Notes under the pieces: generated by a model
Databases searched by the model: none
What the model was told of the DNA's origin: nothing
What the model saw: the letters and a program-made list of their open reading frames with translations, nothing else
Shown here: positions 7,847 through 15,340 of the stretch, piece after piece
Numbering within the stretch: the first letter of the stretch is position 1
Layout: each line of letters starts with the position of its first letter
From: Gammaproteobacteria bacterium
GTDB taxonomy: Bacteria > Pseudomonadota > Gammaproteobacteria > Tenderiales > Tenderiaceae
Length of the DNA: 32,144 nucleotides
Assembly (NCBI GenBank): GCA_021731365.1
Contig: JAKFXL010000060.1
Location: 1-32,144 of the forward strand
Reading direction: 5' to 3'
Program-made: the position numbers and the translations under genes

Positions 7847-9154
7847 TCACTCCGCGCTCTTTTTACGCCGGGGTGGCCGCTTACGCCGCTTGGCACCACT
7901 GCCGGCGGCGGCTGGCCCCAGCTGTTTTACCATCTCCTCACGTGCCGGTTCATCCGCCACCTGAAACTCAGTCCACCAGTCGCAAAGCGCCTGTTCAACC
8001 TCGCCCGACTCACCGCGTAACAGCAAAAAATCATAGGCGGCACGGAAACGGGGGTGCTCCAGCAGACGGAAGGCACGACGACCACTGCGGCTGCCCAGTC
8101 GTAACTGCATCGACCAGATCTCAACCATGGGGGTACTGAAACGGCGGGGTAACGAGGTGTAGCGCAACTGCTCCTCAATCACACTGTTGGCAGCCTGATG
8201 CAGGGCGGGCAACTCATCAACCCCCTGTTCCAGCAGTGGCCGCATGGCGATACGTACCGGCTCCCACAACAGCGCGGCGTAAAGAAACGCCGGGGTGACC
8301 GGCTTGCCAACGGCAATACGGGCGTCGGTATTGGTTAACGCCCGCAATACCAGCTGATGTGGCATGCCATCCTCCTCCTCGCCCAGACTGTCATCCGTCA
8401 ACGGAAAGAGAAACTCAAACAGATAGTAGTGGCGCAACAACTCATAGGTCTGGACCGCCTGACCACTCATGAAGAGCTTGAGCACCTCATCAAAGAGACG
8501 TGCCGCCGGAATATCATCCAGCAGGTGGCCGTTGTCGTAGATAAACGCCTCAGAGGCGGCATCAATCTGGAAACCAATTTTGGCGGCAAAGCGGACCGCC
8601 CGTAACATGCGCACCGGATCTTCGCGGTAGCGCTGTGCCGGATCGCCGATAATCCGCAATACACCTGCGGTAATATCGGCCATGCCGTTGACATAGTCGA
8701 TCACCGAAAAGTCCTGCACATTGTAGTAGAGGGCGTTAATGGTGAAGTCGCGACGCCAGGCATCATCTTCGAGTGTGCCATAGACGTTGTCGCGGAGAAT
8801 ACGCCCACCCTCCTCGATCTCCATGCCCGGCCCCTCTTCCTCCTCTACCTGGGCACGGCGGAAGGTTGCGACCTCAATCGTCTCACGGCCAAACAGGATA
8901 TGGGCCAGGCGAAAACGTCGCCCTATCAGACGGCAGTTACGGAACACATCACGTACCTGCTCCGGCGAGGCATTGGTGGCGATATCAAAGTCCTTGGGCT
9001 CGCGCCCCAGCAACATATCACGCACCCCCCCACCCACCAGATAGGCCTCATAGCCAGCACTATTCAGGCGGTACAGCACCTTCAGCGCGTTATCACTGAT
9101 ATTGGCCCTTGAAACCACATGCTCAGCACGAGGAATGATTTTTGGACTGCTAAT
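7847..9154 (-). CDS. pcnB: Poly(A) polymerase I, probable AUU start
   Basis: Adds poly(A) tails to RNA and promotes decay. From the preferred start it is about 435 residues. The nucleotidyltransferase core is LVGGGVRDMLLG (GGGVRD at 41-46) and DFDIAT (DFD at 55-57), followed by the PcnB-type RNCRLIGRRFRLAHILFG. The C-terminus is strongly basic (RRKRPPRRKK), as in PcnB rather than CCA-adding enzymes. No ATG or GTG lies in frame near the conserved N-terminus (KIIPRAEH). The furthest open start is a TTG at 9277, giving 41 extra residues of low-complexity Gly/Ser/Pro. An ATT at 9154 stands 6 bases behind AAGGGG (9166-9161) and starts the protein just before the conserved region. E. coli pcnB is known to use AUU, so this is the preferred start. 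Confidence 0.93.
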   Translation of the reverse strand: MSSPKIIPRAEHVVSRANISDNALKVLYRLNSAGYEAYLVGGGVRDMLLGREPKDFDIATNASPEQVRDVFRNCRLIGRRFRLAHILFGRETIEVATFRRAQVEEEEGPGMEIEEGGRILRDNVYGTLEDDAWRRDFTINALYYNVQDFSVIDYVNGMADITAGVLRIIGDPAQRYREDPVRMLRAVRFAAKIGFQIDAASEAFIYDNGHLLDDIPAARLFDEVLKLFMSGQAVQTYELLRHYYLFEFLFPLTDDSLGEEEDGMPHQLVLRALTNTDARIAVGKPVTPAFLYAALLWEPVRIAMRPLLEQGVDELPALHQAANSVIEEQLRYTSLPRRFSTPMVEIWSMQLRLGSRSGRRAFRLLEHPRFRAAYDFLLLRGESGEVEQALCDWWTEFQVADEPAREEMVKQLGPAAAGSGAKRRKRPPRRKKSAE

Positions 9155-9656
9155 TGTTGGCCCCTTAATTACGTTATGGGATGCCCCATCAGGGCTGCCC
9201 CCACCTGATACTCGGCACAAGGCGGACTCAGAGGTGGAAACCGGGGGAGAAGGGTCGAATCCACCACCCCCGCTCAATACCCCATCCGTATATTCTAATG
9301 ATTTAACTGTACATTTAAGAAAATTTGCGCCTGATCATATCACAATCAAAGAATCCCAAAACCACCCTGCACATATCGCCAGATAAAAACCGAACAATGG
9401 CTTCAAACAGACCCAGCTCCGCCACCGCTGCCCCTCGATACCACAGCATATGACGTCTCTACCCAAACAACACGCCCCTCTGCACAACAAGAGTGCAAAA
9501 CAGCACTGCAACGCCCCATAACCACCCACGCCCCTGCCACCAGGAAAGGCTAACCCTATGAATTTCATCACAACACTTGCACTGGCATAGCTCCTGCTAT
9601 AACAATAGGGGGCGACTCAAGTAGCGCGCTTAATAAAATTTTGTGGAGATGACTTT
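9155..9656 (-). promoter_or_regulatory. Gap between pcnB and the porin: structured pcnB leader plus porin promoter region
   Basis: About 500 bases without a convincing gene. On the minus strand the pcnB leader holds a hairpin, ATGGG-GCAT-CCCAT (9189-9176), just before the Shine-Dalgarno. Further upstream is a longer GGTGGA/TCCACC pairing around 9230-9263. A weak possible -35/-10 for pcnB is CTTAAA (9319-9314) and TAGAAT (9297-9292) with 16-base spacing. The 41 codons between the TTG at 9277 and the preferred AUU start lie here and are probably untranslated. The right part (9390-9656) holds the porin promoter and a tiny 10-codon frame described separately. Nothing else is recognised. Confidence 0.4.
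9583..9603 (+). promoter_or_regulatory. Candidate promoter for the beta-barrel porin (extended -10, or sigma54-like)
   Basis: The sequence TGCTATAAC (9595-9603) is an extended -10 element 54 bases before the porin ATG. The overlapping stretch 9583-9598, TGGCATAGCTCCTGCT, also has GG and GC dinucleotides at the spacing of a -24/-12 sigma54 promoter (TGGCAC-N5-TTGC). The two readings cannot be separated by eye. Confidence 0.35.
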
Positions 9657-10667
9657 ATGATAAAAGCAAAAATGGTAACTGGCCTTGTCAGTTGTGCACT
9701 CTGTTTACCACTGGCCCAGGCGGGCGGTTTGAGCATAGCAGACGCTGATCTGACACTGGCCGGCGGCGTCAGTGCCGGCGTACTTTACTCAGACAATACC
9801 GGCGGCAGTAACAATACCGAGACCACCATCACTGACGTTCTGCTGGAGCTATCCGCCCCGGCTGACAAAGGGCTGGGCTTTGTTGCCGCCTACGGCTCAC
9901 TGCCACAAAACAGCATCGTCAGCAACGTACCTGCTACCCCAACCAGCTCCAGCAGCAACATGAAGCTGCAATACGGCTACCTGACCGTTAAACCGACCGA
10001 CGCTGTCACTATTGACGTCGGTGTGCTGGGTACCAAAATCGGCTACGAAGTTGCCAATACCTACGCCAACGCCCATGTCCTGCTTGGTGCTGTCTGGAAC
10101 GCTCAGCCCGTCTATTACGATGGAATCCGTGCCTCATTTGCCGTGGGTGAAGGCAGTATGTTTGTTGAAGCTAACGAAGATACCGCTACAGGCGCAACCT
10201 CTGGTTATGTGATTGGTGGTAGCACCAAGCTCGGGGCAGCCGATCTCTCTGTCGCCTACTACAACGCCAACAAGGCCCGTGACATTATTGACATCATCGT
10301 CAGCGGTGAAATCGCCGGTATCCCAGTAGCTGCCAATATCGATTTTCAAAAAATCGACAGCGAAGCGGCTACACCGGGCATGGATGACAACGCCATGGGT
10401 ATTGCCCTTTACGCCGCACCCAGCCTGGGTGGCTACACAGTGCCTGTCCGCTTTGAGTACCTGGATGACGGCAGCAGTGGCATATACGGTGGCATGAAGT
10501 CGGGCTACAGCATCACCGTTACACCTACCTATCACTACGGTAAAAACGCCTTTGTCCGTGCCGAACTTGCACTGGTCGCCAGCGACAATAAGATCTTTAC
10601 CGATAAAAACAGTGTTGCACAGGACAGCAAAACCTCGGCAGCACTGCAGGCCGGTTTCACGTTCTAA
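9657..10667 (+). CDS. Outer-membrane beta-barrel porin (BBP2/OmpL-like)
   Basis: A 336-residue precursor with a clear Sec signal peptide ending PLAQA (cleavage after about residue 22). The mature part consists of alternating amphipathic strands with many Gly, Tyr and Ser and no internal hydrophobic helix, and ends in QAGFTF: a terminal Phe as expected for BAM-dependent insertion. The segment TKIGYEVANTYAN followed by LLGAVWNAQPVYYDGIRASF resembles the OmpL-like barrel family (PF07642). It probably forms a passive diffusion channel; the substrate is unknown. The start is supported by GTGGAG 8 bases upstream. It is apparently monocistronic: own promoter region, and a hairpin 12 bases after the stop. 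The family assignment is from pattern memory; the beta-barrel nature is firmer. Confidence 0.75.
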   Translation: MIKAKMVTGLVSCALCLPLAQAGGLSIADADLTLAGGVSAGVLYSDNTGGSNNTETTITDVLLELSAPADKGLGFVAAYGSLPQNSIVSNVPATPTSSSSNMKLQYGYLTVKPTDAVTIDVGVLGTKIGYEVANTYANAHVLLGAVWNAQPVYYDGIRASFAVGEGSMFVEANEDTATGATSGYVIGGSTKLGAADLSVAYYNANKARDIIDIIVSGEIAGIPVAANIDFQKIDSEAATPGMDDNAMGIALYAAPSLGGYTVPVRFEYLDDGSSGIYGGMKSGYSITVTPTYHYGKNAFVRAELALVASDNKIFTDKNSVAQDSKTSAALQAGFTF

Positions 10668-10678
10668 CGACCTGACGT

Positions 10679-10700
10679 AGACACAGGGATGTGTCTTGTT
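10679..10700 (+). terminator. Possible intrinsic terminator after the porin
   Basis: Perfect 7-bp stem AGACACA / TGTGTCT with a GGGA tetraloop, followed by TGTT. The stem is solid but the U-tract is short, so termination may be partial. Confidence 0.45.
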
Positions 10701-10807
10701 AAACCCGAAGAAAATCGTAACCATTTGATTATAAAAGAAATTATCTCAGACATCTAAAGTCTCTGGCTGTTCCACCCGATACACCCTGTATCACAGGAGC
10801 AACCGTA

Positions 10808-11041
10808 ATGAGCACAATTCCTGCCATCAACATCGGTATACAAGGCATCCAGAAAGGGATGGATGGCCTGCGCCAAAACGCCCAGCAGATCGCCAGCAGC
10901 GTCACCAGTAACAGCGGTGGTAACGATATTGCCGCACCACTCATCGAGATGAACCTCAATAAACTGGAAGTCGAACTCTCTGCCAAAGTGGTCAAAAGCG
11001 CCTCTGACATGATCGGCACCCTGCTCGACATTACCGCCTGA
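10808..11041 (+). CDS. Small flagellar-rod-like protein
   Basis: A 77-residue protein behind a good AGGAG (10795-10799). The N-terminus (IPAINIGIQGIQKGMDGLRQNAQQIAS) resembles the N-terminal helix of flagellar rod/hook proteins, and the C-terminus (LIEMNLNKLEVELSAKVVKSASDMIGTLLDITA) resembles their C-terminal helix, in which a KVVKxxDEMLGTLLD-like pattern recurs. In rod and hook proteins these two helices pack together, so this looks like a mini-protein made of the two terminal helices with no central domain. Such stand-alone proteins occur in gammaproteobacteria and are often labelled flagellar biosynthesis or FlgE-like. No other flagellar gene is in the window, so a true flagellar role is not shown. 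The next gene follows 36 bases later. Confidence 0.7.
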   Translation: MSTIPAINIGIQGIQKGMDGLRQNAQQIASSVTSNSGGNDIAAPLIEMNLNKLEVELSAKVVKSASDMIGTLLDITA

Positions 11042-11077
11042 CACCAGACACTAGCTACCAACCAGACAGAGACTATC

Positions 11078-11668
11078 GTGCAGATCAGCAGCGCCTCCCC
11101 CACCTATCCTCTACAACGCCCGGCAACCACGCCTGGGGCTGCCATTGGTAGAGAGGAGGAGAAGACTTCAACAGAGAGCGCCCGCAACAACGGCACCAAA
11201 CTCAGTGACGAAGAGCAGAAACAGCTCAGCCAGCTGCAAGCCCGTGATCGCGAAGTGCGCGCCCACGAGGCGGCCCACAAAGCCGCCGCCGGGCAGTACG
11301 CCACCGGGGCCGCCAGCTTTGAGTACCAGCGTGGGCCGGATGGCCGCCTTTACGCCAGCGGTGGTGAGGTGGGGATCGATACCAGCCCCATCGCTGGTAA
11401 CCCCGCAGCAACCATACAGAAAGCCAATCAGGTACGTGCAGCCGCATTAGCACCGGCCCAACCCTCCGGGCAGGATATGGCCGTGGCCGCCGCGGCGGCT
11501 ATGATGGCTGCCACGGCCCGAAGCGAGATGCTGACGCAACAACAGAGACCTGCAACAGAACAGACAGAACAGGGCACCCCATCCCAGCAGGCCCAGCTCC
11601 AGCAGTATCAGTCGGTTGCCAATGGCTCCGACAACCCGCAGCCCCCGCTTATTCATCTCACCGCCTAA
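11078..11668 (+). CDS. SprA-related putative metalloprotease-like protein (HExxH)
   Basis: A 196-residue protein starting at GTG. After a disordered, charged N-terminus (residues 20-55) comes DREVRAHEAAHKAAAGQYATGAASFEYQRGPDGR; HEAAH at 63-67 is an HExxH zinc-peptidase type motif. It continues with YASGGEVGIDTSPIAGNPAATIQKANQVRAAALAP, the conserved core of the SprA-related family (PF12118). An Ala-rich helix follows, then a Gln/Thr-rich tail. No signal peptide or membrane segment is seen. The function of this family is not established, and peptidase activity is only suggested by the motif. It is probably cotranscribed with the small rod-like gene. The Shine-Dalgarno is weak. Confidence 0.78.
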   Translation: MQISSASPTYPLQRPATTPGAAIGREEEKTSTESARNNGTKLSDEEQKQLSQLQARDREVRAHEAAHKAAAGQYATGAASFEYQRGPDGRLYASGGEVGIDTSPIAGNPAATIQKANQVRAAALAPAQPSGQDMAVAAAAAMMAATARSEMLTQQQRPATEQTEQGTPSQQAQLQQYQSVANGSDNPQPPLIHLTA

Positions 11669-11799
11669 CCACACAGCTATGTCGTGAACATGGCACTCAT
11701 ATAGATAGACCCGAAAATATAAACAAAACCATTGACACGTAGTTCAACGCTGCGGCTGCATTCAGCTCAATTACCAAGCCAGGGAAGTCCTATCGACTT

Positions 11800-12999
11800 T
11801 TATGATGTCTGTTCAATGGAGCTTAATGCTCGTCTAAACATACCTGCCAGATTATTGGGGCTAACGTTTGATACACGTATAGACCGGCAACCATTAAATT
11901 CAGCAAAGCGATAAACTGTTTTAGCAAAGCGGGGGGTAAAATCATCCATCTCTATTTTTTTAGACTCGATGTGTAAATTAACCAACTCAAACTCACCGAT
12001 CTTACGATGTGCCTTGCAATCCACCCTGCCGACCAACCTCTCTTTATAGAGGATGGGTAAGCAGAAATAACCAAATCGACGTTTCTCTTTTGGCGTGTAA
12101 CATTCAAGTCGATAATCAAACTCAAACAGTTGTTGCAGCCTATCCCGATGAATAACTGCGTTATCAAAGGGGGATAAAAGCCGAACTGCTGCAGCCGGTT
12201 GTTTTATCTTTGCATCAAGAATAGTCTGGGTAATATAGATCGGCGGCATGCCATCGATGGGGTACTCAATCAGAGTCCCTTGTTCAATCTGCTGCTGCAA
12301 AACTGTGTTGAGCGTTTTCCGTAGGGTATCGCCGGGTCTTAAATGTGTCAGCTGTTTAAGGGTGGTAAATCCATTTGCCTTCACCGATTGATTAATGAGG
12401 TATTCGGAAAACTCTAATAAAGATGGCTCACTGGTATTGGTGTTATCGGGCAAGACTCTTTCGGTCAGGTCATAGATTTTCTCCATGCCATCACGGCCCG
12501 TTATCATTAGGTCACCTTGCATGAAGAGTTTTTCCAATGCGCGCTTGGTGGGCCGCCAATTCCACCATGTTGCATCACTTTTTGTGGCTGACTCAAAATC
12601 CCTCGCCTTAAGTGGTCCATCGATACCAATTCGGTCAAGAACATGGCGCAAGTATTTCGCCTCCACATTGGTAGAATAGGGCGACTCTCCACCTCTTATC
12701 GCTGACATCTGTGGCAAAACAAAACGGTAATCACTCATCGGTAGATAAGAAGCGGCGTGAAACCAATATTCGAAAGCACTTCGTTCCCGTACTAATTGAT
12801 GAAGGTGATCGGGTTGATAATCGGGGATACGGCTCCAGAGCGTATGGTGATGGGCACGTTCAATAACGGAAAGTGTATCTATCTGAATGTACCCTAGATG
12901 TTCTAACGCACGTTTTGTTGCCTGGCTGCCCTTACCAAAAGGACGCATTGTGGTAAGGCCCTGATGATGCAATGTAATAAGACACAATCTTTGATGCAT
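11800..12999 (-). CDS. YcaQ-type winged-helix DNA glycosylase (interstrand crosslink unhooking)
   Basis: A 399-residue protein of the HTH_42/YcaQ-AlkZ family. The N-terminal segment HLGYIQIDTLSVIERAHHH carries the QxD motif (Gln39-Ile-Asp41), which in E. coli YcaQ and Streptomyces AlkZ is needed for excision. The following stretches, HTLWSRIPDY, FEYWFHAASYLPMSDYRF and, near the C-terminus, RRFGYFCLPILYKERLVGRVDCKAHR, also match the family. Such enzymes remove alkylated bases and unhook DNA crosslinks in the cytoplasm. The gene is visibly more AT-rich than its neighbours, stands alone between operons, and has a weak ribosome binding site. It may therefore have been acquired horizontally; that is inference. 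I give no symbol because orthology to ycaQ itself is not proven. Confidence 0.83.
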   Translation of the reverse strand: MHQRLCLITLHHQGLTTMRPFGKGSQATKRALEHLGYIQIDTLSVIERAHHHTLWSRIPDYQPDHLHQLVRERSAFEYWFHAASYLPMSDYRFVLPQMSAIRGGESPYSTNVEAKYLRHVLDRIGIDGPLKARDFESATKSDATWWNWRPTKRALEKLFMQGDLMITGRDGMEKIYDLTERVLPDNTNTSEPSLLEFSEYLINQSVKANGFTTLKQLTHLRPGDTLRKTLNTVLQQQIEQGTLIEYPIDGMPPIYITQTILDAKIKQPAAAVRLLSPFDNAVIHRDRLQQLFEFDYRLECYTPKEKRRFGYFCLPILYKERLVGRVDCKAHRKIGEFELVNLHIESKKIEMDDFTPRFAKTVYRFAEFNGCRSIRVSNVSPNNLAGMFRRALSSIEQTS

Positions 13000-13051
13000 G
13001 AGATAACACTTTGCTCCGTCATAACAATTCGTATTGGCCTAACGACGGTGT

Positions 13052-13073
13052 AAAAAAACCCGAGTCTCACCCG
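13052..13073 (-). terminator. Intrinsic terminator for the lptFG-protease-lipoprotein run
   Basis: On the minus strand, CGGGTGAGACTCG (13073-13061) can pair as a short stem and is followed by GGG and seven T (13058-13052). It lies 13 bases after the stop of the lipoprotein gene. The stem is short with one G-U pair, but the T-run is good. Confidence 0.5.
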
Positions 13074-13085
13074 TGTACTAGCGCC

Positions 13086-13694
13086 TCAACGCCTGCCAGC
13101 CTCACGCCACCACTCAGGCATGGCGTAGACCACCTCACCGCCCTGCTGAATGGCATTGGCCCTGGCCAGCGCCTCCAACCCGCTGCCAACGTGTAGAACA
13201 TGGGTTGCCGCAGCGCCATTCAAAACAGTGACCTGCACCAGCTTCTGTCTGGCAATCCAGGCTTGAACCTGCGCCGCACTCCATTCCGGCTGAAAACGGA
13301 CCACAATGTTGCCACTCAGCGCCAGACGTGAACCGCCTGCAGAAGAGAGATGAAAGACGGGGGATAATATCCGCGCGGGTGCCAGTGCGCGGCTCACCGC
13401 TGTGGATTCATCAGCCCCGCTGTGCAAACGCCAGATACGCACACCGGGCAGTTCAACCAGTAGCGTGGCCGCCGGTATCGCCATATGTGCGGCCCGGGTT
13501 TGAGTCGGTTGTACAAACTCCACCACCTCTCGCCCATTGACCCACACCTCACGCCAGCGAGTACCATCAAAATAGCGGACCGACTCTGTCAACGCCTGGG
13601 TGCTTTCCCCCTGCACTCCGCCAGCCGCCCCAGCCTGGCAGCCATACAAAACCACCGCCAGCGCCAATCCCGATAAAAGATATAACAACCTCAC
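13086..13694 (-). CDS. Lipoprotein resembling a free-standing subtilase prodomain
   Basis: From GTG at 13694 the protein has 202 residues: a hydrophobic signal with a lipobox ending LYGC (Cys19), so it is probably a lipoprotein. An alternative ATG at 13721 would overlap the protease gene and give an acidic n-region. The C-terminal 90 residues (GNIVVRFQPEWSAAQVQAWI, then VGSGLEALARANAIQQGGEV, then VYAMPEWWRE) match the usual plan of S8 peptidase propeptides, in which a beta-strand-rich fold ends in VxYAxPx. The N-terminal part (TESVRYFDGTRWREVWVNGREVVEF) is not recognised. The gene lies 10 bases after the S8 protease stop. I infer it acts in trans as folding chaperone and/or inhibitor of that protease, comparable to ORF2 of Aeromonas sobria. 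Confidence 0.6.
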   Translation of the reverse strand: MRLLYLLSGLALAVVLYGCQAGAAGGVQGESTQALTESVRYFDGTRWREVWVNGREVVEFVQPTQTRAAHMAIPAATLLVELPGVRIWRLHSGADESTAVSRALAPARILSPVFHLSSAGGSRLALSGNIVVRFQPEWSAAQVQAWIARQKLVQVTVLNGAAATHVLHVGSGLEALARANAIQQGGEVVYAMPEWWREAGRR

Positions 13695-13704
13695 GCCCAC
13701 CCCC

Positions 13705-15330
13705 TCACCGCTGCCGTCCATAGATACGCAATCTCCAGGAGATCAGGCTACCCATATTGTTTGCCCGTTGATCCACCACCTTTAAACGCCAGCTGCCTTG
13801 CGCTGCCTCGCCCAGATGGCGGCTGCTGCCAAAGGTCCAGGGGGAGTAGTTGGTGGTGGGGCAGGTATTGGTGAACGTCGTACATCTGTGCACCTCTGCC
13901 AACACACTCTCGGTACCACTGGGGGCCGTCAAGACGATGCTCAACTCACCAGGATCACCGTGGACCAGATTCACATCGATCTCAACATATTCAATAATCA
14001 GGTTATTGGCCGCCGCCACAGTCACCGTCTGCTGCAGGCCCGCTGCGTCACCATCCGGAATCGAGTCAGCCACCGCCACCGGGAACTCCCGCTGCAGCTG
14101 CACCCCTACATTACTACCCCAGCGCTTTGCCCTGGCCACTGCCGCCGCTGCATCCACAACACCAAATCCATATTTGTGGTTGATGTTGTACTGCGGCTCT
14201 CCGCTGGCGGGGGTGGTCACCCGCCAGTCGCTATCACTGGCGTCATTTTTACGTGCACTCTCCGCCAGGATCAGACGCACATCGCGCCACCCCAGATTGG
14301 GGTTGGCCTCCAGCATCAATGCCACCACGCCCGAGACAATCGGCGTGGCCGCGGAGGTACCGGCAAACAGTTTGGTATAGTTGCGGTTGGTATAGTCATG
14401 CAGCACGCCTGCGGTATTGTCACCACGCGTACCCATTAAATCGGTGGTAGTCAGACCATTGCCATAACCGCCAGGCGCGCAGAGCCAAAGGTTGGCCCCC
14501 TTTTCCGAATACACGGTTTTTACCCCATCACCATCCACGGCACAGACCGCGATCACATGCCTGTTATTGGTGAGGTAATTATAGTTGCTGTTATCCACCC
14601 CAAATTCACCGCCGTTGCCCGCCGCCCAGACATAGATAGTCCCTTTGCCACCACGACCATAGGTCACCCCATAGGCCACCCCCTCCTGCCACAAATTGTC
14701 CCCCGGATGTTCGGTGGTCCCATCACCACTCGCACCATACCCCCAGGAGTTATTGGAGATTGCTACCTCAGCCACATTGCGGGTCATGGCATCATGAATC
14801 TCGGCACTGTTAATCCCGCCGTTCCAGAGCAGGTTGTACCCGGCCAGGCTAACACCCGGTGCCACCCCCCGCCCACCCACGCTGTTCAAATCGCGGGCTG
14901 CGGCAATGCCCGCCACCTGGGTGCCGTGTGAACTATCAGACGACACAGGAGTGGGGTCAAAGTCCCTCTGCCGGTAGTCCCAGCTCTTACGGAACGCGAT
15001 ATTCGCCGACAGATCCTCATGCCCAATCTCCAGTGCGTCATCGACTACCACCAACAGCACGCCACGCCCTTTAATGCCATCGTTCCAGACCGGCTCAACA
15101 TGAATATCCTCCCCCACCAACAGCCCGGCAAATTGGGCGCTGTTATATAGATGCCATTGGTCACCATAGAGTGGATCGGGGCCAGTCTGCTGTGGTTGCG
15201 AGGGTGGCGGGGGGACAATGGACGAGGGTGTGCCACCACCGCCGCCGCACCCTGACACAAAACCCGGAAGCAGGAAAAGATAACAGAGCATTTTGCATAG
15301 ACTGCGTAACTGTTTGATAACGTTGCTCAT
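13705..15330 (-). CDS. Kexin-like S8 serine protease with P/Homo B domain, lipoprotein
   Basis: From ATG at 15330 the protein has 541 residues. Residues 1-28 are a lipoprotein signal ending LPGFVSGC (Cys28), followed by a Gly/Pro-rich linker. The catalytic domain opens with DPLYGDQWHLYN, typical of kexin/proprotein convertases. The triad is Asp97 (VVVDDAL), His135 (SSHGTQVAG) and Ser326 (GTSAATP), with oxyanion Asn239 (AAGNGG). The last 110 residues (from about VAVADSIPDG) form a P domain. Only about 45 residues lie between the lipid-linked Cys and the catalytic domain, so the usual propeptide is absent. The protein is probably tethered to the outer membrane or secreted. It begins 10 bases after lptG and is followed by the prodomain-like lipoprotein gene. 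Upstream in-frame codons to 15366 would overlap lptG and are rejected. Confidence 0.88.
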   Translation of the reverse strand: MSNVIKQLRSLCKMLCYLFLLPGFVSGCGGGGGTPSSIVPPPPSQPQQTGPDPLYGDQWHLYNSAQFAGLLVGEDIHVEPVWNDGIKGRGVLLVVVDDALEIGHEDLSANIAFRKSWDYRQRDFDPTPVSSDSSHGTQVAGIAAARDLNSVGGRGVAPGVSLAGYNLLWNGGINSAEIHDAMTRNVAEVAISNNSWGYGASGDGTTEHPGDNLWQEGVAYGVTYGRGGKGTIYVWAAGNGGEFGVDNSNYNYLTNNRHVIAVCAVDGDGVKTVYSEKGANLWLCAPGGYGNGLTTTDLMGTRGDNTAGVLHDYTNRNYTKLFAGTSAATPIVSGVVALMLEANPNLGWRDVRLILAESARKNDASDSDWRVTTPASGEPQYNINHKYGFGVVDAAAAVARAKRWGSNVGVQLQREFPVAVADSIPDGDAAGLQQTVTVAAANNLIIEYVEIDVNLVHGDPGELSIVLTAPSGTESVLAEVHRCTTFTNTCPTTNYSPWTFGSSRHLGEAAQGSWRLKVVDQRANNMGSLISWRLRIYGRQR

Positions 15331-15340
15331 AGTGCACACG

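Noticed and set aside
9228-9270. A tRNA or tmRNA-like T-loop (GGGTCGAATCCACC) upstream of pcnB
   Set aside because: It resembles GGTTCGAATCC but lacks a proper T-stem, acceptor stem, anticodon arm and CCA context; it is part of the pcnB leader.
10134-10724. A 196-codon minus-strand frame over the porin
   Set aside because: It is antisense to a gene with a signal peptide, a good ribosome binding site and a terminal Phe; treated as chance.
11732-11760. A perfect TTGACA on the + strand downstream of the SprA-related gene
   Set aside because: No -10 element lies at 16-18 bases (the sequence there is GCTGCA), and no + strand gene follows.
12999-13085. A sigma70 promoter for the YcaQ-type gene
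   Set aside because: TTGTTA and TTATCT are present but spaced 15 bases apart and close to the start codon; not convincing.
13798-14439. A 213-codon frame on the + strand inside the S8 protease gene
   Set aside because: It is a shadow of the protease on the opposite strand, with no family motif and no ribosome binding site.
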